Source of the DNA: Chloroflexota bacterium
GTDB taxonomy: Bacteria; Chloroflexota; UBA11872; VXOZ01
Assembly: GCA_026710945.1 (NCBI GenBank)
Contig: JAPOQA010000059.1
Coordinates: forward strand, 85,265 to 149,264
DNA: 64,000 nucleotides
Direction of reading: 5' to 3'
Positions 16,397-25,442 of the stretch are shown piece by piece. The position numbers and the translations under genes are program-made. The first letter of the stretch is position 1; every line of letters begins with the position of its first letter. A model generated the notes under the pieces. The model was not told the DNA's origin. It was given only the letters and a program-made list of their open reading frames with translations, and did no database searches.

Positions 16397-16870
16397 GTTT
16401 GAAATCTCCCTTTGGGTTGCTCTCCCGCCAAGCGACGGCCTGCACTCATGTATTTCAGTACGAGCCCTGATGACTACGCATCATTATAGTAGCAGCGAAC
16501 ACCTTCTGGAGCGCGCCGAGCCGGGGAGATCAGACGCTTGTGTGATTGCTGCCCTGTTATACTACAAGACAAGCTGACAAGCGTCCGCCCACGTATGGTT
16601 GGGACGCCGCGGGCGCAGCGCAAAGTCAGTCGGTTGTGTTGCGTTTCAATATAGCGTGCAATTGGCGTCAAGCGGTCGAATCTGCAGTGGTCACTCTCGT
16701 CTACTCCCTGCGGAGTGTGACGTACGCCCACGATTTCCCCTCAGTGCGGGCTCGCCAGCAGGTAGGGAGTGCCTGCATGCGCCCGCCGGAGTTGCCCGGA
16801 ATTGGGTTTTCATTCGCGGTGTCAACTATTGCTTTGCACAAGCAGAGGTACTGGTGAAAGGAATTGAACG
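16397..16870. other. Intergenic region without recognised feature
   Basis: The isomerase gene (minus) and the lipoprotein gene (plus) diverge here, so promoters for both must lie within these 474 bp. A short ORF from 16546 has no recognisable motif and is not supported. No REP, palindrome or RNA gene was seen. Confidence 0.5.
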
Positions 16871-17524
16871 GTGAGACTTCTGTCTCGTGTGCCGGGTGTC
16901 TTACTGGCCCTGGTGTTGCTTGGCGCTTCGCTGATGACGTTGTCGGCCTGTATAGTTTCTGACACGCTCTCCATGGGCGACGCGGTGGAGGAGCCGGTTA
17001 CGAGGAGCAACTCGTTCGCTACGGCCACCTTTGGCCCCGGCGCTGTTGTTCACATTGTGCGCAAAGACACCGGCGAGGAGCTCACGATTCGCTCGGGTGG
17101 ATACCTGCGTCAGGCTGACTCCGGCGACGGCCGCGGCGGTCAGACATATCGCATCGATGGTTCTGACGGCGACATAGTCCGGCGTTGGTTAGCGCCTGAC
17201 GACCCTGAAGTCAGATACATTCCCTGGGCTTTGCTCATCGAGAGCTACACCGTGCCTGAAGGTGTCCTGGCCCTCATCCCGTTGGATGACAAGAATCCCG
17301 TGCCCTACCAGTTGGTTCAGGCCTTTGGGGACGACAGAGTCTATGTGTTCACCCCGACTGGTGGGTGGCGATGGATCCCCGACCTCGCGACCTTTACGGC
17401 AAACGGCTTCTACTGGTGTGACGTGAGTACAGGCGACGCTGAGTTCTTCACCCGTGTCACGAAGGGCGACCCATTGCCGCTGAGAGCGGAGGTCCCCAAC
17501 CACCCGGGTTGCCACAACACATAG
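16871..17524 (+). CDS. Secreted lipoprotein of unknown function
   Basis: 217 residues with a clear lipoprotein signal: basic MRLLSR, a hydrophobic core and the lipobox LSAC, giving lipid-modified Cys27. The rest is soluble and beta-rich with short repeated polar strands (FGPGAVVHIVRKDTGEEL, GGQTYRIDGSDGD) and three further Cys. No domain is recognised. It should be anchored on the outer face of the cytoplasmic membrane. The start is GTG after GAAAGG. It is monocistronic, with about 400 bp free on both sides. Confidence 0.75.
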   Translation: MRLLSRVPGVLLALVLLGASLMTLSACIVSDTLSMGDAVEEPVTRSNSFATATFGPGAVVHIVRKDTGEELTIRSGGYLRQADSGDGRGGQTYRIDGSDGDIVRRWLAPDDPEVRYIPWALLIESYTVPEGVLALIPLDDKNPVPYQLVQAFGDDRVYVFTPTGGWRWIPDLATFTANGFYWCDVSTGDAEFFTRVTKGDPLPLRAEVPNHPGCHNT

Positions 17525-17928
17525 CTCATCCCAACCACCCGAGTTTGGGAGCGAACAAATACATGCCATCCGTAAAGGCATCAGATACGTCCGAGCTATC
17601 AGTGACCGGAAGAGCAAGCGCAAGCCGATTGCACGCTAGCGGAGCTGGGGGGCTATGAAGTCTCCAATTGCCACGGCGAGAGCCGGCCCCTACCTCTCAT
17701 CTATTCAGTAACTTCCTGAACCAATTTCCAGTGGCACAGCAAATGTCCTTGTGCAAGAATAACGATTGTAGCGTGCAAAACTAGAGTCACCAGGTTGCGC
17801 ATGCCAAGCGGGAAACGAGCTTAGGGAAACAGACTCGTGGCGAGAGCAGAATCCCTACATGTCAGGCCCCCCTCCAGGCCGTACTGGATAGGCCATGAGA
17901 CCCAAGTCTGGAAAATGGGAATGGCACA
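17525..17928. other. Intergenic region without recognised feature
   Basis: 404 bp between the lipoprotein and the XRE-ImmA gene, both on the plus strand. No repeat family of this window enters it. It must hold the promoter of the toxin–antitoxin-like pair, but no clear -35/-10 pair or operator dyad can be pointed out. Confidence 0.45.
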
Positions 17929-19101
17929 ATGACAGACTATGTATCAGGTGTCAATCCTGACGTGCTGCGTTGGGCTAGAGAGAGTTCTGGCTTCTCTTTA
18001 CAGGAAGTTGCTAGATTCCTGAAAAAAGAGGAGGCAGCAGTTATTCAATGGGAAACCGGCGAAGCTAGTCCAACATATGTCCAGCTTGAGAAGCTCGCGT
18101 ACAATCTATACAGGCGACCGGTCGCCGTGTTCTTTTTCCCAGAACCTCCGCTGGAACCAGATGCCACAGAGTCATTTCGAACCCTTCCTGAGTTTGAAAT
18201 TGCCAATCTGATCCCTGATACAAAACATGCCTTGCGGGAGGCTCAAGCCATGCAGATGGCTCTGCGGGAACTCTCTGGCGGGCAGAACACAAGCGAAAAA
18301 CAGCTCCTAAAAGATGTTCACGTTGATCCTAGTGATGACATACCCTCAATTGCTAAATTTGTGAGAAGGTACCTAGAAATACCACTCTACCAGCAAGAGA
18401 AGTGGAGAAGCGCGGACAAAGCACTGCATGAATGGCGTGAGGCCGTGGAAGACAGTGGCATATACGTTTTCAAGAGATCTTTCAAGCAAAGTGATGTCTC
18501 AGGTTTCTGCTTGCAGGATGACGAATTCCCGATAATCTACCTAAACAACAGCGCAGCCAAGTATCGCCAAATCTTTAGCCTATTTCACGAATTAGCACAC
18601 GTACTCCTACAGACGTCAGGTGTGACGAAGTTGAATGACCGTTATGTCGCTCAACTCTCAGGAGAAGCCCAAGACATAGAGGTATTCTGTAACAGGTTTG
18701 CAAGTGAGTTTCTGATTCCGTCTACTGACTTCAACAGTAGACTTAAGGAAGATGAGACTCCAGAGGAAACTGCAGAAAGGTTGTCTGAGCACTACAAAGT
18801 CAGCCGGGAAGTAGTGTTGAGAAGGCTCTTGGACAAAGGGACAATTGATGAGAGCTATTACCATGGCAGAGTCGCCGAATGGAACGAGAGATTCGAGGTG
18901 AATCGGCGGGAGCAAAAGGGAGGGGGTAACTATTACAACAATCAAGTGACATATCTGGGCAGGAAATTCCTTACCCTTGCGTTTAGCAGATTCCATTCGG
19001 GTCATGTGAGTTTTGATGAACTAGCCGGTTACTTGAATGTGAAGCCCAAGAGCATACCGGACCTTGAAAAGCAAGTCCTCGGGAGTATCTCTTCCCGATG
19101 A
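17929..19101 (+). CDS. XRE-type HTH protein with ImmA/IrrE metallopeptidase domain (putative antitoxin/regulator)
   Basis: 390 residues. Residues about 8–65 form an XRE helix-turn-helix (ARESSGFSLQEVARFLKK … IQWETGEASPTYVQLEKLA). The central ImmA/IrrE (DUF955) zinc peptidase domain carries HELAH at about 220–224, with the third ligand likely in the EVFCNRFASEFLIP segment. The C-terminus is a helical extension. Such fusions regulate mobile elements or act as antitoxins; here the next gene, overlapping by 4 bp (ATGA), is a DUF4411 PIN-like toxin. Base composition and codon use are visibly more AT-rich than neighbours, pointing to acquisition. Confidence 0.88.
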   Translation: MTDYVSGVNPDVLRWARESSGFSLQEVARFLKKEEAAVIQWETGEASPTYVQLEKLAYNLYRRPVAVFFFPEPPLEPDATESFRTLPEFEIANLIPDTKHALREAQAMQMALRELSGGQNTSEKQLLKDVHVDPSDDIPSIAKFVRRYLEIPLYQQEKWRSADKALHEWREAVEDSGIYVFKRSFKQSDVSGFCLQDDEFPIIYLNNSAAKYRQIFSLFHELAHVLLQTSGVTKLNDRYVAQLSGEAQDIEVFCNRFASEFLIPSTDFNSRLKEDETPEETAERLSEHYKVSREVVLRRLLDKGTIDESYYHGRVAEWNERFEVNRREQKGGGNYYNNQVTYLGRKFLTLAFSRFHSGHVSFDELAGYLNVKPKSIPDLEKQVLGSISSR

Positions 19102-19568
19102 CCTACGTGTTAGACTCCAGTAGCTTTATAGTGCTCGGCCACTTTAATCCAGACCTCTTTCCATCCTTCTGGGAAAACTTCGACCACCTCGTAGCCAGTG
19201 ACCGGGTCATCACTGTAAGGGAAGTTCGGAAGGAAATTGATAACCATATCGCAAGGCCATCACTAGTTGCTTGGATAAAGGAGAACTCTTCAATCTTCTT
19301 GTCACCGACGGCAGAAGAAACCGAGTTCTTACGGAGTGTTTTTTCTATAGAGCGATTTCGTTCGCTGCTAAAGCCGAGCCAATTACTGCGAGCTGGGCCC
19401 GCCGCAGATCCGTTCTTAGTTGCTTTGGCGCATTCAAGAAGAGCCTGCCTTGTTACCGAAGAAACAAGAAAGAACAATGCGGTGAGAATTCCCGACGTTT
19501 GTGACTTCTACAGAATCGACTGCACCAATCTCGATGGAATGATGAAGAGAGAAGGATGGCGATTCTAG
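19098..19568 (+). CDS. DUF4411 family PIN-like ribonuclease (putative toxin)
   Basis: 156 residues. The PIN-like acidic residues are in YVLDSSSFI (Asp6), in VREVRKEID (Glu) and in AADPFLVALA (Asp, about 111), ending with the DUF4411 tail GMMKREGWRF. DUF4411 proteins are partnered with XRE–ImmA/IrrE proteins in many genomes and are treated as type II toxin modules that cleave RNA. The ATG lies inside the stop of the upstream gene, so the two are translationally coupled. Toxicity and RNA target are inferred only. Confidence 0.85.
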   Translation: MTYVLDSSSFIVLGHFNPDLFPSFWENFDHLVASDRVITVREVRKEIDNHIARPSLVAWIKENSSIFLSPTAEETEFLRSVFSIERFRSLLKPSQLLRAGPAADPFLVALAHSRRACLVTEETRKNNAVRIPDVCDFYRIDCTNLDGMMKREGWRF

Positions 19569-19668
19569 ATTGACCTGACACAACAAAACCAGGAGATGGG
19601 TCTTCGGGCTTGAGACCTAGCTCTTGTGGTGACGGTCCTTTGGTGGCTGCTACTTTTCGCCTTCGGAC

Positions 19669-21099
19669 CTATCGTGCTGCCTTATATGCATCTTCCGCCG
19701 TATATGCCTCTTCCAGCTTTACGCGGAAGGGTTCTTGAGGGCGGGAGACGGCGGCGCATTGGTAGGCGTGGTTTTGGAGGTTATGTGCGACGAGCAGGCC
19801 GCGCATATGGGATATGACCTCCGCGTGTGCGCGGCTGTCCGCTAGATTCTCAATTTCATCGGGGTCGGATTCCAGATCGTAGAGTTCGCTTTCGCCGGTG
19901 GCGTAGTGGGCGTACTTGTAGCGGGCGTCCCGTACCATCTGGCTGCCCATGTTCTCGCTGAAGACACTGCCGCGATGGGGAAGCGCGGGATCTGTCAGCA
20001 ATGGCCCAAGGCTTGTGCCTTGCAGCGTGTCCGGCGGTTCCAGGCCGCAGGTGGTGTAGAAGTGCGGCACGTAGTCAAGAGAACTCACCAGCGCCGGGCA
20101 GCGCGACCCACCAGCCACCCCAGGTCCCCGGATAATGAGCGGCACGTGGGCCATGGACTCGTAGTAGAAGCCTTTGTACGGCAGGCCGTGGTCGCCCAGG
20201 GCGTCACCGTGGTCGGCGGTGTAGATGATGAGGGTCTTGTCCAACGCGCCGTTGGCTTCCAGCGCAGCCAGCATTTTGCCGACCTCCTCGTCGATGAGCG
20301 AAATGTTGGCGTAGTAGTGAGCGCGCCACATGCGATGCTGCTCCGGCGTTGCCTCCGAAGGGCTCATGCGGTACATGGAGTTCTTAAGGTTTTCCTTGCC
20401 GGCCATCTGTTGGGCGCGGGGCTTGTTCACAAGCTCCGCCCGCGAACCGACAGGCCGGGGAATCGGCGCGTCGTAATACATGTCCGCCATTTCCTCCGGC
20501 GGGTCGTAAGGGTCATGTGGCCCGGCAAAGCTCACCCATGCCGCAAAAGGTTCCTTGCCGTTCTCCGCCAGCCACTCTGCCGCCTGATCGCCGATGAAGC
20601 CATCCACGTGAAAGCGCTTCGGCAGCGGCGTTACCGAGGCGTTCAGTGTGTCGAAATAGCCGGGATTCTGGGTAGGATGCGCGCGCTGGTGGCCGTGGGC
20701 GCGCAGGAACTTGCTGTGGTCGTCGGGCAGGTACGTATGCCGCTTGTCCTCCGCGCTAATGCGCTCTTGAAAACCGTTGCGGGCGTCCCAGGGAAAGAAG
20801 TGCATCTTGCCGACGGCGGCGGTGTTGTACCCGGCGTCGGTGAGTTCCTGGGGCCAGACGGGGAGCTTGCCCTCGTCGAGCCAGTGTGAATTACCGAGCA
20901 CGCCGGTGGCGGACGGCCACTGGCCGCACAGCAACGCCGCGCGCGTCGGCACGCAGAGCGGCGCGGGCACGTAGCAGCGCTCGAACACCATCCCTTCCCG
21001 CGCCAGCCGGTCGAGATTAGGCGTCTGCATGAAGTCCAGACCGTAGCACGGCAGGCTATCCCAACGCTGCTGGTCTGCGGTGATGAAAAGCAGATTCAT
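19669..21099 (-). CDS. Sulfatase (formylglycine-dependent, alkaline phosphatase superfamily)
   Basis: 476 residues from the ATG at 21099, which has GAGAGG upstream; the frame extends to 21141 without support. The sulfatase signature is PLCVPTRAALLCG, with Cys49 the residue converted to formylglycine; the motif is C-x-P-T-R where C-x-P-S-R is more usual, but Thr is tolerated. TADQQRW (metal Asp), GKMHFF, FAGPHDPYDPP and TADHGDALGDHG supply the metal and substrate site. No signal peptide is evident, so the enzyme is probably cytoplasmic or on a scaffold. Likely substrates are sulfated sugars, fitting the other sugar genes of the window. No anaerobic maturase gene is in view. Confidence 0.9.
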   Translation of the reverse strand: MNLLFITADQQRWDSLPCYGLDFMQTPNLDRLAREGMVFERCYVPAPLCVPTRAALLCGQWPSATGVLGNSHWLDEGKLPVWPQELTDAGYNTAAVGKMHFFPWDARNGFQERISAEDKRHTYLPDDHSKFLRAHGHQRAHPTQNPGYFDTLNASVTPLPKRFHVDGFIGDQAAEWLAENGKEPFAAWVSFAGPHDPYDPPEEMADMYYDAPIPRPVGSRAELVNKPRAQQMAGKENLKNSMYRMSPSEATPEQHRMWRAHYYANISLIDEEVGKMLAALEANGALDKTLIIYTADHGDALGDHGLPYKGFYYESMAHVPLIIRGPGVAGGSRCPALVSSLDYVPHFYTTCGLEPPDTLQGTSLGPLLTDPALPHRGSVFSENMGSQMVRDARYKYAHYATGESELYDLESDPDEIENLADSRAHAEVISHMRGLLVAHNLQNHAYQCAAVSRPQEPFRVKLEEAYTAEDAYKAAR

Positions 21100-21206
21100 G
21101 GAACCCCTCTCGTCCAATTTCCTTGCCAAGTACGATAGCAAGATTCGGGTGGTTACTCAACACGCTGCGGGGGTACAGTAACCTTAATGAAGAAAGGGAA
21201 TGCCGC
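21100..21206. promoter_or_regulatory. Divergent promoter region between sulfatase and AraC–MGMT genes
   Basis: The two genes start back-to-back with 107 bp between their ATGs, so both promoters and any AraC-type operator should lie here. Ribosome sites are visible on each side (GAGAGG for the minus gene, GAAAGGGA for the plus gene). No confident -35/-10 pair is offered. Confidence 0.5.
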
Positions 21207-22082
21207 ATGGAACAATGTGACGATTATCGCCGCATCGAACACGCTATTGAATTCTTGGCGCACAACTTCCGCAACCGGCCTCGCCTCAACGAAGTCGCTG
21301 CCAGTGTGCACCTCAGCAAGTATCATTTTCAGCGGCTCTTCAAGCGTTGGGCCGGGGTGACGCCGACCCAATTCTTGCATTACCTCACCGTCGAATACGC
21401 CAAAGAGCAGTTAGCCGCAAGCCAAAGTATCTTCGAGACGACGCTTGACGCCGGTCTCTCCAGTCCCAGCCGTCTTCACGACCTCTTCGTCACGTTCGAG
21501 GCCATGACACCCGGCGAATACAAGCGCCATGGGACCGGCCTGGAGATCGACTACGGAATTCACCCTACACCCTTTGGGGAGTGCCTGCTCGCCACCACGG
21601 CGCGCGGTATCTGCGCGCTGCGGTTCGTTGCGCCGGAGAACAGAGGGCAAAGCGTCACGCAGCTAAGAGAGGAGTGGCCGCACGCGCAATTCGCGCACCG
21701 TTCTGCTGTAACCGAGCCTATCGTCCGGCGCGCCTTCAGTCCCACAGACTGGCGAGAGGCGCCTCGCTTTCATCTCTTGGTCAGGGGAACGAACTTCCAA
21801 ATCCAGGTTTGGCAGGCATTGCTTACCCTCCCCTTTGGCGCCATGGCAAGCTACCAGACTGTAGCAGCACATTTGTCTGCTCCTACTGCGGCCCGCGCAG
21901 TAGGTGGCGCAATCGCGCAGAATCCCATCGCGTACCTCATTCCCTGCCACCGAGTCATCACGAAAGTGGGCACAGCCCACCGCTATCGCTGGGGCACTGC
22001 CAAGAAGCAAGCCATCCTCGGCTGGGAAGCAAGCCGCCTGCACAAGGATTCAATCCGACTGCGGCAGACTGGCAACGCGTAG
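21207..22082 (+). CDS. Ada-like fusion: AraC-type HTH plus methylated-DNA–protein-cysteine methyltransferase
   Basis: 291 residues from ATG 21207 (GAAAGGGA upstream); an open frame back to 21123 runs into the divergent promoter and is discounted. Residues about 8–105 are an AraC/XylS double HTH (LSKYHFQRLFKRWAGVTPTQFL). Residues about 115–280 are the O6-alkylguanine DNA alkyltransferase, with the suicide Cys247 in IPCHRV and the RAVGGAIAQNP arginine-finger helix. The N-terminal zinc Ada domain that senses methyl phosphotriesters is missing, so this is the short Ada form known in many bacteria. It repairs alkylated guanine and may regulate itself or its divergent neighbour. Confidence 0.9.
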   Translation: MEQCDDYRRIEHAIEFLAHNFRNRPRLNEVAASVHLSKYHFQRLFKRWAGVTPTQFLHYLTVEYAKEQLAASQSIFETTLDAGLSSPSRLHDLFVTFEAMTPGEYKRHGTGLEIDYGIHPTPFGECLLATTARGICALRFVAPENRGQSVTQLREEWPHAQFAHRSAVTEPIVRRAFSPTDWREAPRFHLLVRGTNFQIQVWQALLTLPFGAMASYQTVAAHLSAPTAARAVGGAIAQNPIAYLIPCHRVITKVGTAHRYRWGTAKKQAILGWEASRLHKDSIRLRQTGNA

Positions 22083-22266
22083 ACGTTCCTCTCACGTCTT
22101 GAATCACCTTTAACCAGCTCGAAAGGTCTGTCGCACGATTTAATGGCGGTCACCGTCCCCGTTGAAATCTACTTCCAGGGTCTCGCCTCGCGCCGCTCCG
22201 CTAGCAGGCAGCACACGTATCCCTTACGATAGGGAAGATTGATCGAATGAACGAGCGGAGTAAGCC

Positions 22267-23052
22267 GTGTCTACGGATTCTGCGGACGCCCTGTTAGAGG
22301 TTGACCACGTTACCAAGTCGTTTGGCGGCTTGCAGGCGGTGCGCAACTGCTCACTGCAGGTGCGGCAGGGCACGATAACGGGTCTGATTGGGCCGAACGG
22401 GGCCGGCAAGACGACGCTGTTCAACCTCATCTCCGGCTTCTACGCCCCGGACGCCGGCAGCATCGTATTTCAGGGTAAGCGCATCGACGGCCTACCGCCG
22501 CACCGGGTCTTCCGCCACGGCCTCTGCCGCACCTTTCAAGTGCCCAAAGAACTCAAGCAGATGACGGTGCTGGAAAACCTCATGCTGGTGCCTTCCGGCC
22601 AAACGGGTGAGTGGCTGGGGGCCGCGTGGCTCATGCCGTGGCGGGTGCGGCAGCAGGAGCAGGAAGCCTACGACAAGGCGCTGAGCGTTCTAGAATTCGT
22701 GAACCTGGCGCATCAGCGCAACGAATATGCCGCCAATCTCTCCACGGGCCAGAAGAAACTGCTGGAGCTCGCCCGGGCGATGATGACCGATCCGCAACTC
22801 ATCATGCTGGATGAGCCGGGGGCCGGCGTAAACCCGACGCTTTTGCGCAGCCTTATGGAACAGATCGAGCGGCTCGTCGCCGAGCGGGGCATCACCGTGC
22901 TGCTCATTGAGCACAACATGGCCGTAGTGATGGGCCTCTGCAACCCCGTGATCGTGATGAGCAACGGCGAGAAACTTGCGGAAGGCACACCGGCTGAAGT
23001 CCAGAAGAACGAGCAGGTACTTGCGGCGTACTTGGGAGGCCAAAACCGGTGA
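22267..23052 (+). CDS. livG: Branched-chain amino-acid type ABC transporter, ATPase LivG
   Basis: 261 residues. Walker A GPNGAGKTT (about 40), Q-loop FQVPKELKQM, signature LSTGQKKL, Walker B LIMLDEPGAGVNP and H-loop IEHNM identify the LivG class; the signature is LSTGQ rather than LSGGQ, usual for this subfamily. It powers import of hydrophobic amino acids, urea or amides with LivF. The start is GTG at 22267. livF overlaps by 4 bp and livH/livM follow on the same strand. No livK binding protein is in the cluster. Confidence 0.9.
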   Translation: MSTDSADALLEVDHVTKSFGGLQAVRNCSLQVRQGTITGLIGPNGAGKTTLFNLISGFYAPDAGSIVFQGKRIDGLPPHRVFRHGLCRTFQVPKELKQMTVLENLMLVPSGQTGEWLGAAWLMPWRVRQQEQEAYDKALSVLEFVNLAHQRNEYAANLSTGQKKLLELARAMMTDPQLIMLDEPGAGVNPTLLRSLMEQIERLVAERGITVLLIEHNMAVVMGLCNPVIVMSNGEKLAEGTPAEVQKNEQVLAAYLGGQNR

Positions 23053-23759
23053 ATTTACTCGAGGCCACCGGCATCGTCTCCGGCTACGGCGAAATAGAAA
23101 TCCTGCATGGTGTCTCTCTTGCCGTCGGCGCCGGCGAATTGGTGACCATCATTGGTCCCAACGGCTGCGGCAAGTCCACGCTTATGAAGACAATCTTCGG
23201 CCTGCTGGAGCCTACCAAAGGGAAGATTTCGTTCAACGATACCGACATCACCGGCATGCCGCCCCACGAGATCGTCTGCCTGGGCTTGAGCTACGTGCCG
23301 CAGGCAGACAACACGTTCTTGAGCCTCACGGTGCAGGAAAACCTGGCAATGGGCGCGTTCCTACGCTCCGACGGCTACGCGAAACAAACGGAGATGGTCT
23401 ATGAGCTCTTTCCTGATCTCAAGGAACGCCGCCAGGCCAAAGTCTCGTCGCTGAGCGGCGGCCAGCGGCAAATGGTGGCGATGGCCCGCGCGCTGATGCT
23501 CGATCCACGGCTGCTGCTGCTCGACGAACCCACGGCGGGCCTCGCGCCGGTATTTGTAGAGACGGTGTTCGCACAGATAGCGCACGTCAACGCACAGGGC
23601 ATTGCGGTGCTTATGGTGGAACAGAACGCGCGCATGGCGCTGGAACATACGCAGCGCGGTTACGTGCTGGCGAGCGGAGAGAACCGCTTCACCGACGCCA
23701 GCAGCGCGCTGCTGGCGAACGAGGAAGTTGCGCGGCTCTATCTGGGAGGAGACATTTGA
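23049..23759 (+). CDS. livF: Branched-chain amino-acid type ABC transporter, ATPase LivF
   Basis: 236 residues with Walker A GPNGCGKST (about 37), signature LSGGQRQM, Walker B LLLLDEPTAGLAP and H-loop VEQNA, the standard LivF set. Its GTG start overlaps the livG stop (GTGA), so the two are coupled and should form the ATPase heterodimer. livH comes 427 bp later across a repeat-filled gap, so transcription of the permeases may be partly separate. Confidence 0.9.
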   Translation: MNLLEATGIVSGYGEIEILHGVSLAVGAGELVTIIGPNGCGKSTLMKTIFGLLEPTKGKISFNDTDITGMPPHEIVCLGLSYVPQADNTFLSLTVQENLAMGAFLRSDGYAKQTEMVYELFPDLKERRQAKVSSLSGGQRQMVAMARALMLDPRLLLLDEPTAGLAPVFVETVFAQIAHVNAQGIAVLMVEQNARMALEHTQRGYVLASGENRFTDASSALLANEEVARLYLGGDI

Positions 23760-23920
23760 TTAGCTCAGTCATTCAGGTGAGAGCCGGGTTTCAACGGCAT
23801 AAGGTTGCGCGCGGCAGCTTGTTCTCAGACCTTACGTACTCCCATCCCAACCCTTCTCCAGCAAAGAGAGGTCTGTATTGCTCTGCTGGGCCGGTGGATG
23901 TGGGTTGGATGGCGAGTATT

Positions 23921-24000
23921 TCCCCTCACCCCGGCCCTCTCCCCAGGGAGAGGGAGTCATTTGGGCCCGGCCCTCTCCCGAGAGTGAGGGGGTCATTCGG
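23921..24000. repeat. CCCTCACCC/CTCTCCC dispersed repeat inside the liv cluster
   Basis: One full copy (CCCCTCACCCCGGCCCTC then hairpin CTCTCCC/GGGAGAG) followed by a second partial copy (CGGCCCTCTCCC … GTGAGGGGG) in the 427-bp livF–livH gap. A related partial unit precedes it near 23840. No gene is supported in the gap. Confidence 0.7.
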
Positions 24001-24186
24001 TCCTGGCTGTCTCCAGAGTGGGAGAGTCTTCTTCCGTCCCGGAAGTATTCAGAGAGAGGGAGGATCTTGCCGCCTTTCGTCCGGGGGAATGCAGCAGACT
24101 GAACGTCCGCCCATTCTTCGCGGCACGTTGCGGAGGTCGCAGGCAAGGGAGAAAGAGTACCGCAAGGGTCTCCGAGGTGGAGCGGC

Positions 24187-25104
24187 ATGATTGCGCTGGT
24201 CGTGGACGGCATCATTCTCGGCAGCATACTCTCCCTGGGCGCGGTGAGCCTTACTTTGGTGTATGGCATCGTGCGCTTTGCCAACTTCGCCCACGGCGAC
24301 TTGATGGCCGTGGGCGCGTACGTGGCGTTCTTCCTCGTGAACACGGTCTTCGCGATGCTGGGTGTGCCGAATGTCACATTTGGGCCGCTCTCGTTCGGCT
24401 TGCCAATGCTGCTTGCACTTCCGATCGCAATGCTCGTTACAGCGGTTGTTGCCGTGATTGTCGATCGGCTGGTTTTTCGTCCCATGCGGCGGCGGCGCTA
24501 CGCTACGGTGATGTTCGTTATCGGTTCCTTAGCGGTCGCCTTTGCCGTACGCGCCTTGCTCTTCATCATCTGGGGGCCGGAGTTTCACTTCTTTACGCAA
24601 GCCTTGCGGCCGGCCATGCAACTGCCATTCGAAGTCCGCGTAAAGCCCGATCAAGTTTTCATTCTGTTTGCCTGCCTCGCCATGGTTGCGGGTCTGTATC
24701 TCTTCTTGCAGCGCTCGAAGATCGGCCAGGCGCTCCGCGCCACGGCGGATAACCCGGATTTGGCACGCATCAGCGGCATCAATACCGAGCACATGATGGT
24801 CTGGACCTGGGCTATCGGGGCGGCTATGGCGGCGACCGCGGGCATACTGCTCGGCATCGACTCGCAATTGCGCCCGGAGATGGGATGGAATTTGCTGCTG
24901 CCGCTCTTTGCCGCAGCCATTCTCGGCGGCATCGGCAACCCGTACGGCGCGTTGGTCGGCGGTATGGTAATAGGGATCGTGCAGCAGGTGTCGACGGCGT
25001 TCATCTTGCCCACGTATAAGCCCGCCGTGGCGTTTGTGATTCTGATATTGGTGCTGCTTGTTCGCCCGCGGGGGTTATTCGGTAGCGAGGAACGGGGGTT
25101 TTAA
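24187..25104 (+). CDS. livH: Branched-chain amino-acid type ABC permease LivH
   Basis: 305 residues with eight or so hydrophobic segments. Family signatures are the N-terminal GIILGSILSLGAVSLTLVYGIVRFANFAHGD stretch and, near residue 190, the EAA-like coupling loop LRATADNPDLARISGI. The end GGMVIGIVQQVSTAFI … LLVRPRGLFG is typical. It pairs with LivM to form the membrane channel. GGTGGAG lies just ahead of the ATG. The assignment is firm; the transported compound is not known. Confidence 0.9.
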   Translation: MIALVVDGIILGSILSLGAVSLTLVYGIVRFANFAHGDLMAVGAYVAFFLVNTVFAMLGVPNVTFGPLSFGLPMLLALPIAMLVTAVVAVIVDRLVFRPMRRRRYATVMFVIGSLAVAFAVRALLFIIWGPEFHFFTQALRPAMQLPFEVRVKPDQVFILFACLAMVAGLYLFLQRSKIGQALRATADNPDLARISGINTEHMMVWTWAIGAAMAATAGILLGIDSQLRPEMGWNLLLPLFAAAILGGIGNPYGALVGGMVIGIVQQVSTAFILPTYKPAVAFVILILVLLVRPRGLFGSEERGF

Positions 25105-25117
25105 GCGTAGTTGGCGG

Positions 25118-25331
25118 GTAGCGCAGGTTTGCAACCTGCGTTGTTCGCGATGGAAGTGAGAGTGGTGGCCGTGATGATGTCGCTGCAAAGCACATGAGTT
25201 TCGTTGCGGGGAGTGTCGGTTTACGTGGTGGTCCGGGGTTTCACGTCCGATAGGCTGCGCGAGGCGGCTGCGAAATCTCGGTATTGGGTGGGAGCAGGGC
25301 AGACAGGACGCAGGTTACAAACCTGCGCTAC
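25118..25331. repeat. Two type-B REPs in inverted orientation between livH and livM
   Basis: A plus-orientation REP (GTAGCGCAGGTT…) at 25118–25140 begins 13 bp after the livH stop. A minus-orientation copy is at 25309–25331. Together they form an inverted pair across the 338-bp gap, like a BIME. The stretch between them has no feature. Confidence 0.78.
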
Positions 25332-25442
25332 CGGAGGAGCGGCTGCGCGCGATGTGCCCCGCGTCGTTCGTTGCAGCGGTTACTGCGGCAGCATTGGGGA
25401 GGGTAACTTTGGTCACGATGCACGAGGAGCGCAAACACTAGC

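Noticed and set aside
16546-16857. 103-residue plus-strand ORF upstream of the lipoprotein
   Set aside because: No ribosome site or motif, and unusual composition for a protein here; left as intergenic.
19906-20889. 327-residue ORF on the plus strand
   Set aside because: It is antisense to the sulfatase gene and has no motif; open only because of GC-rich codon bias.
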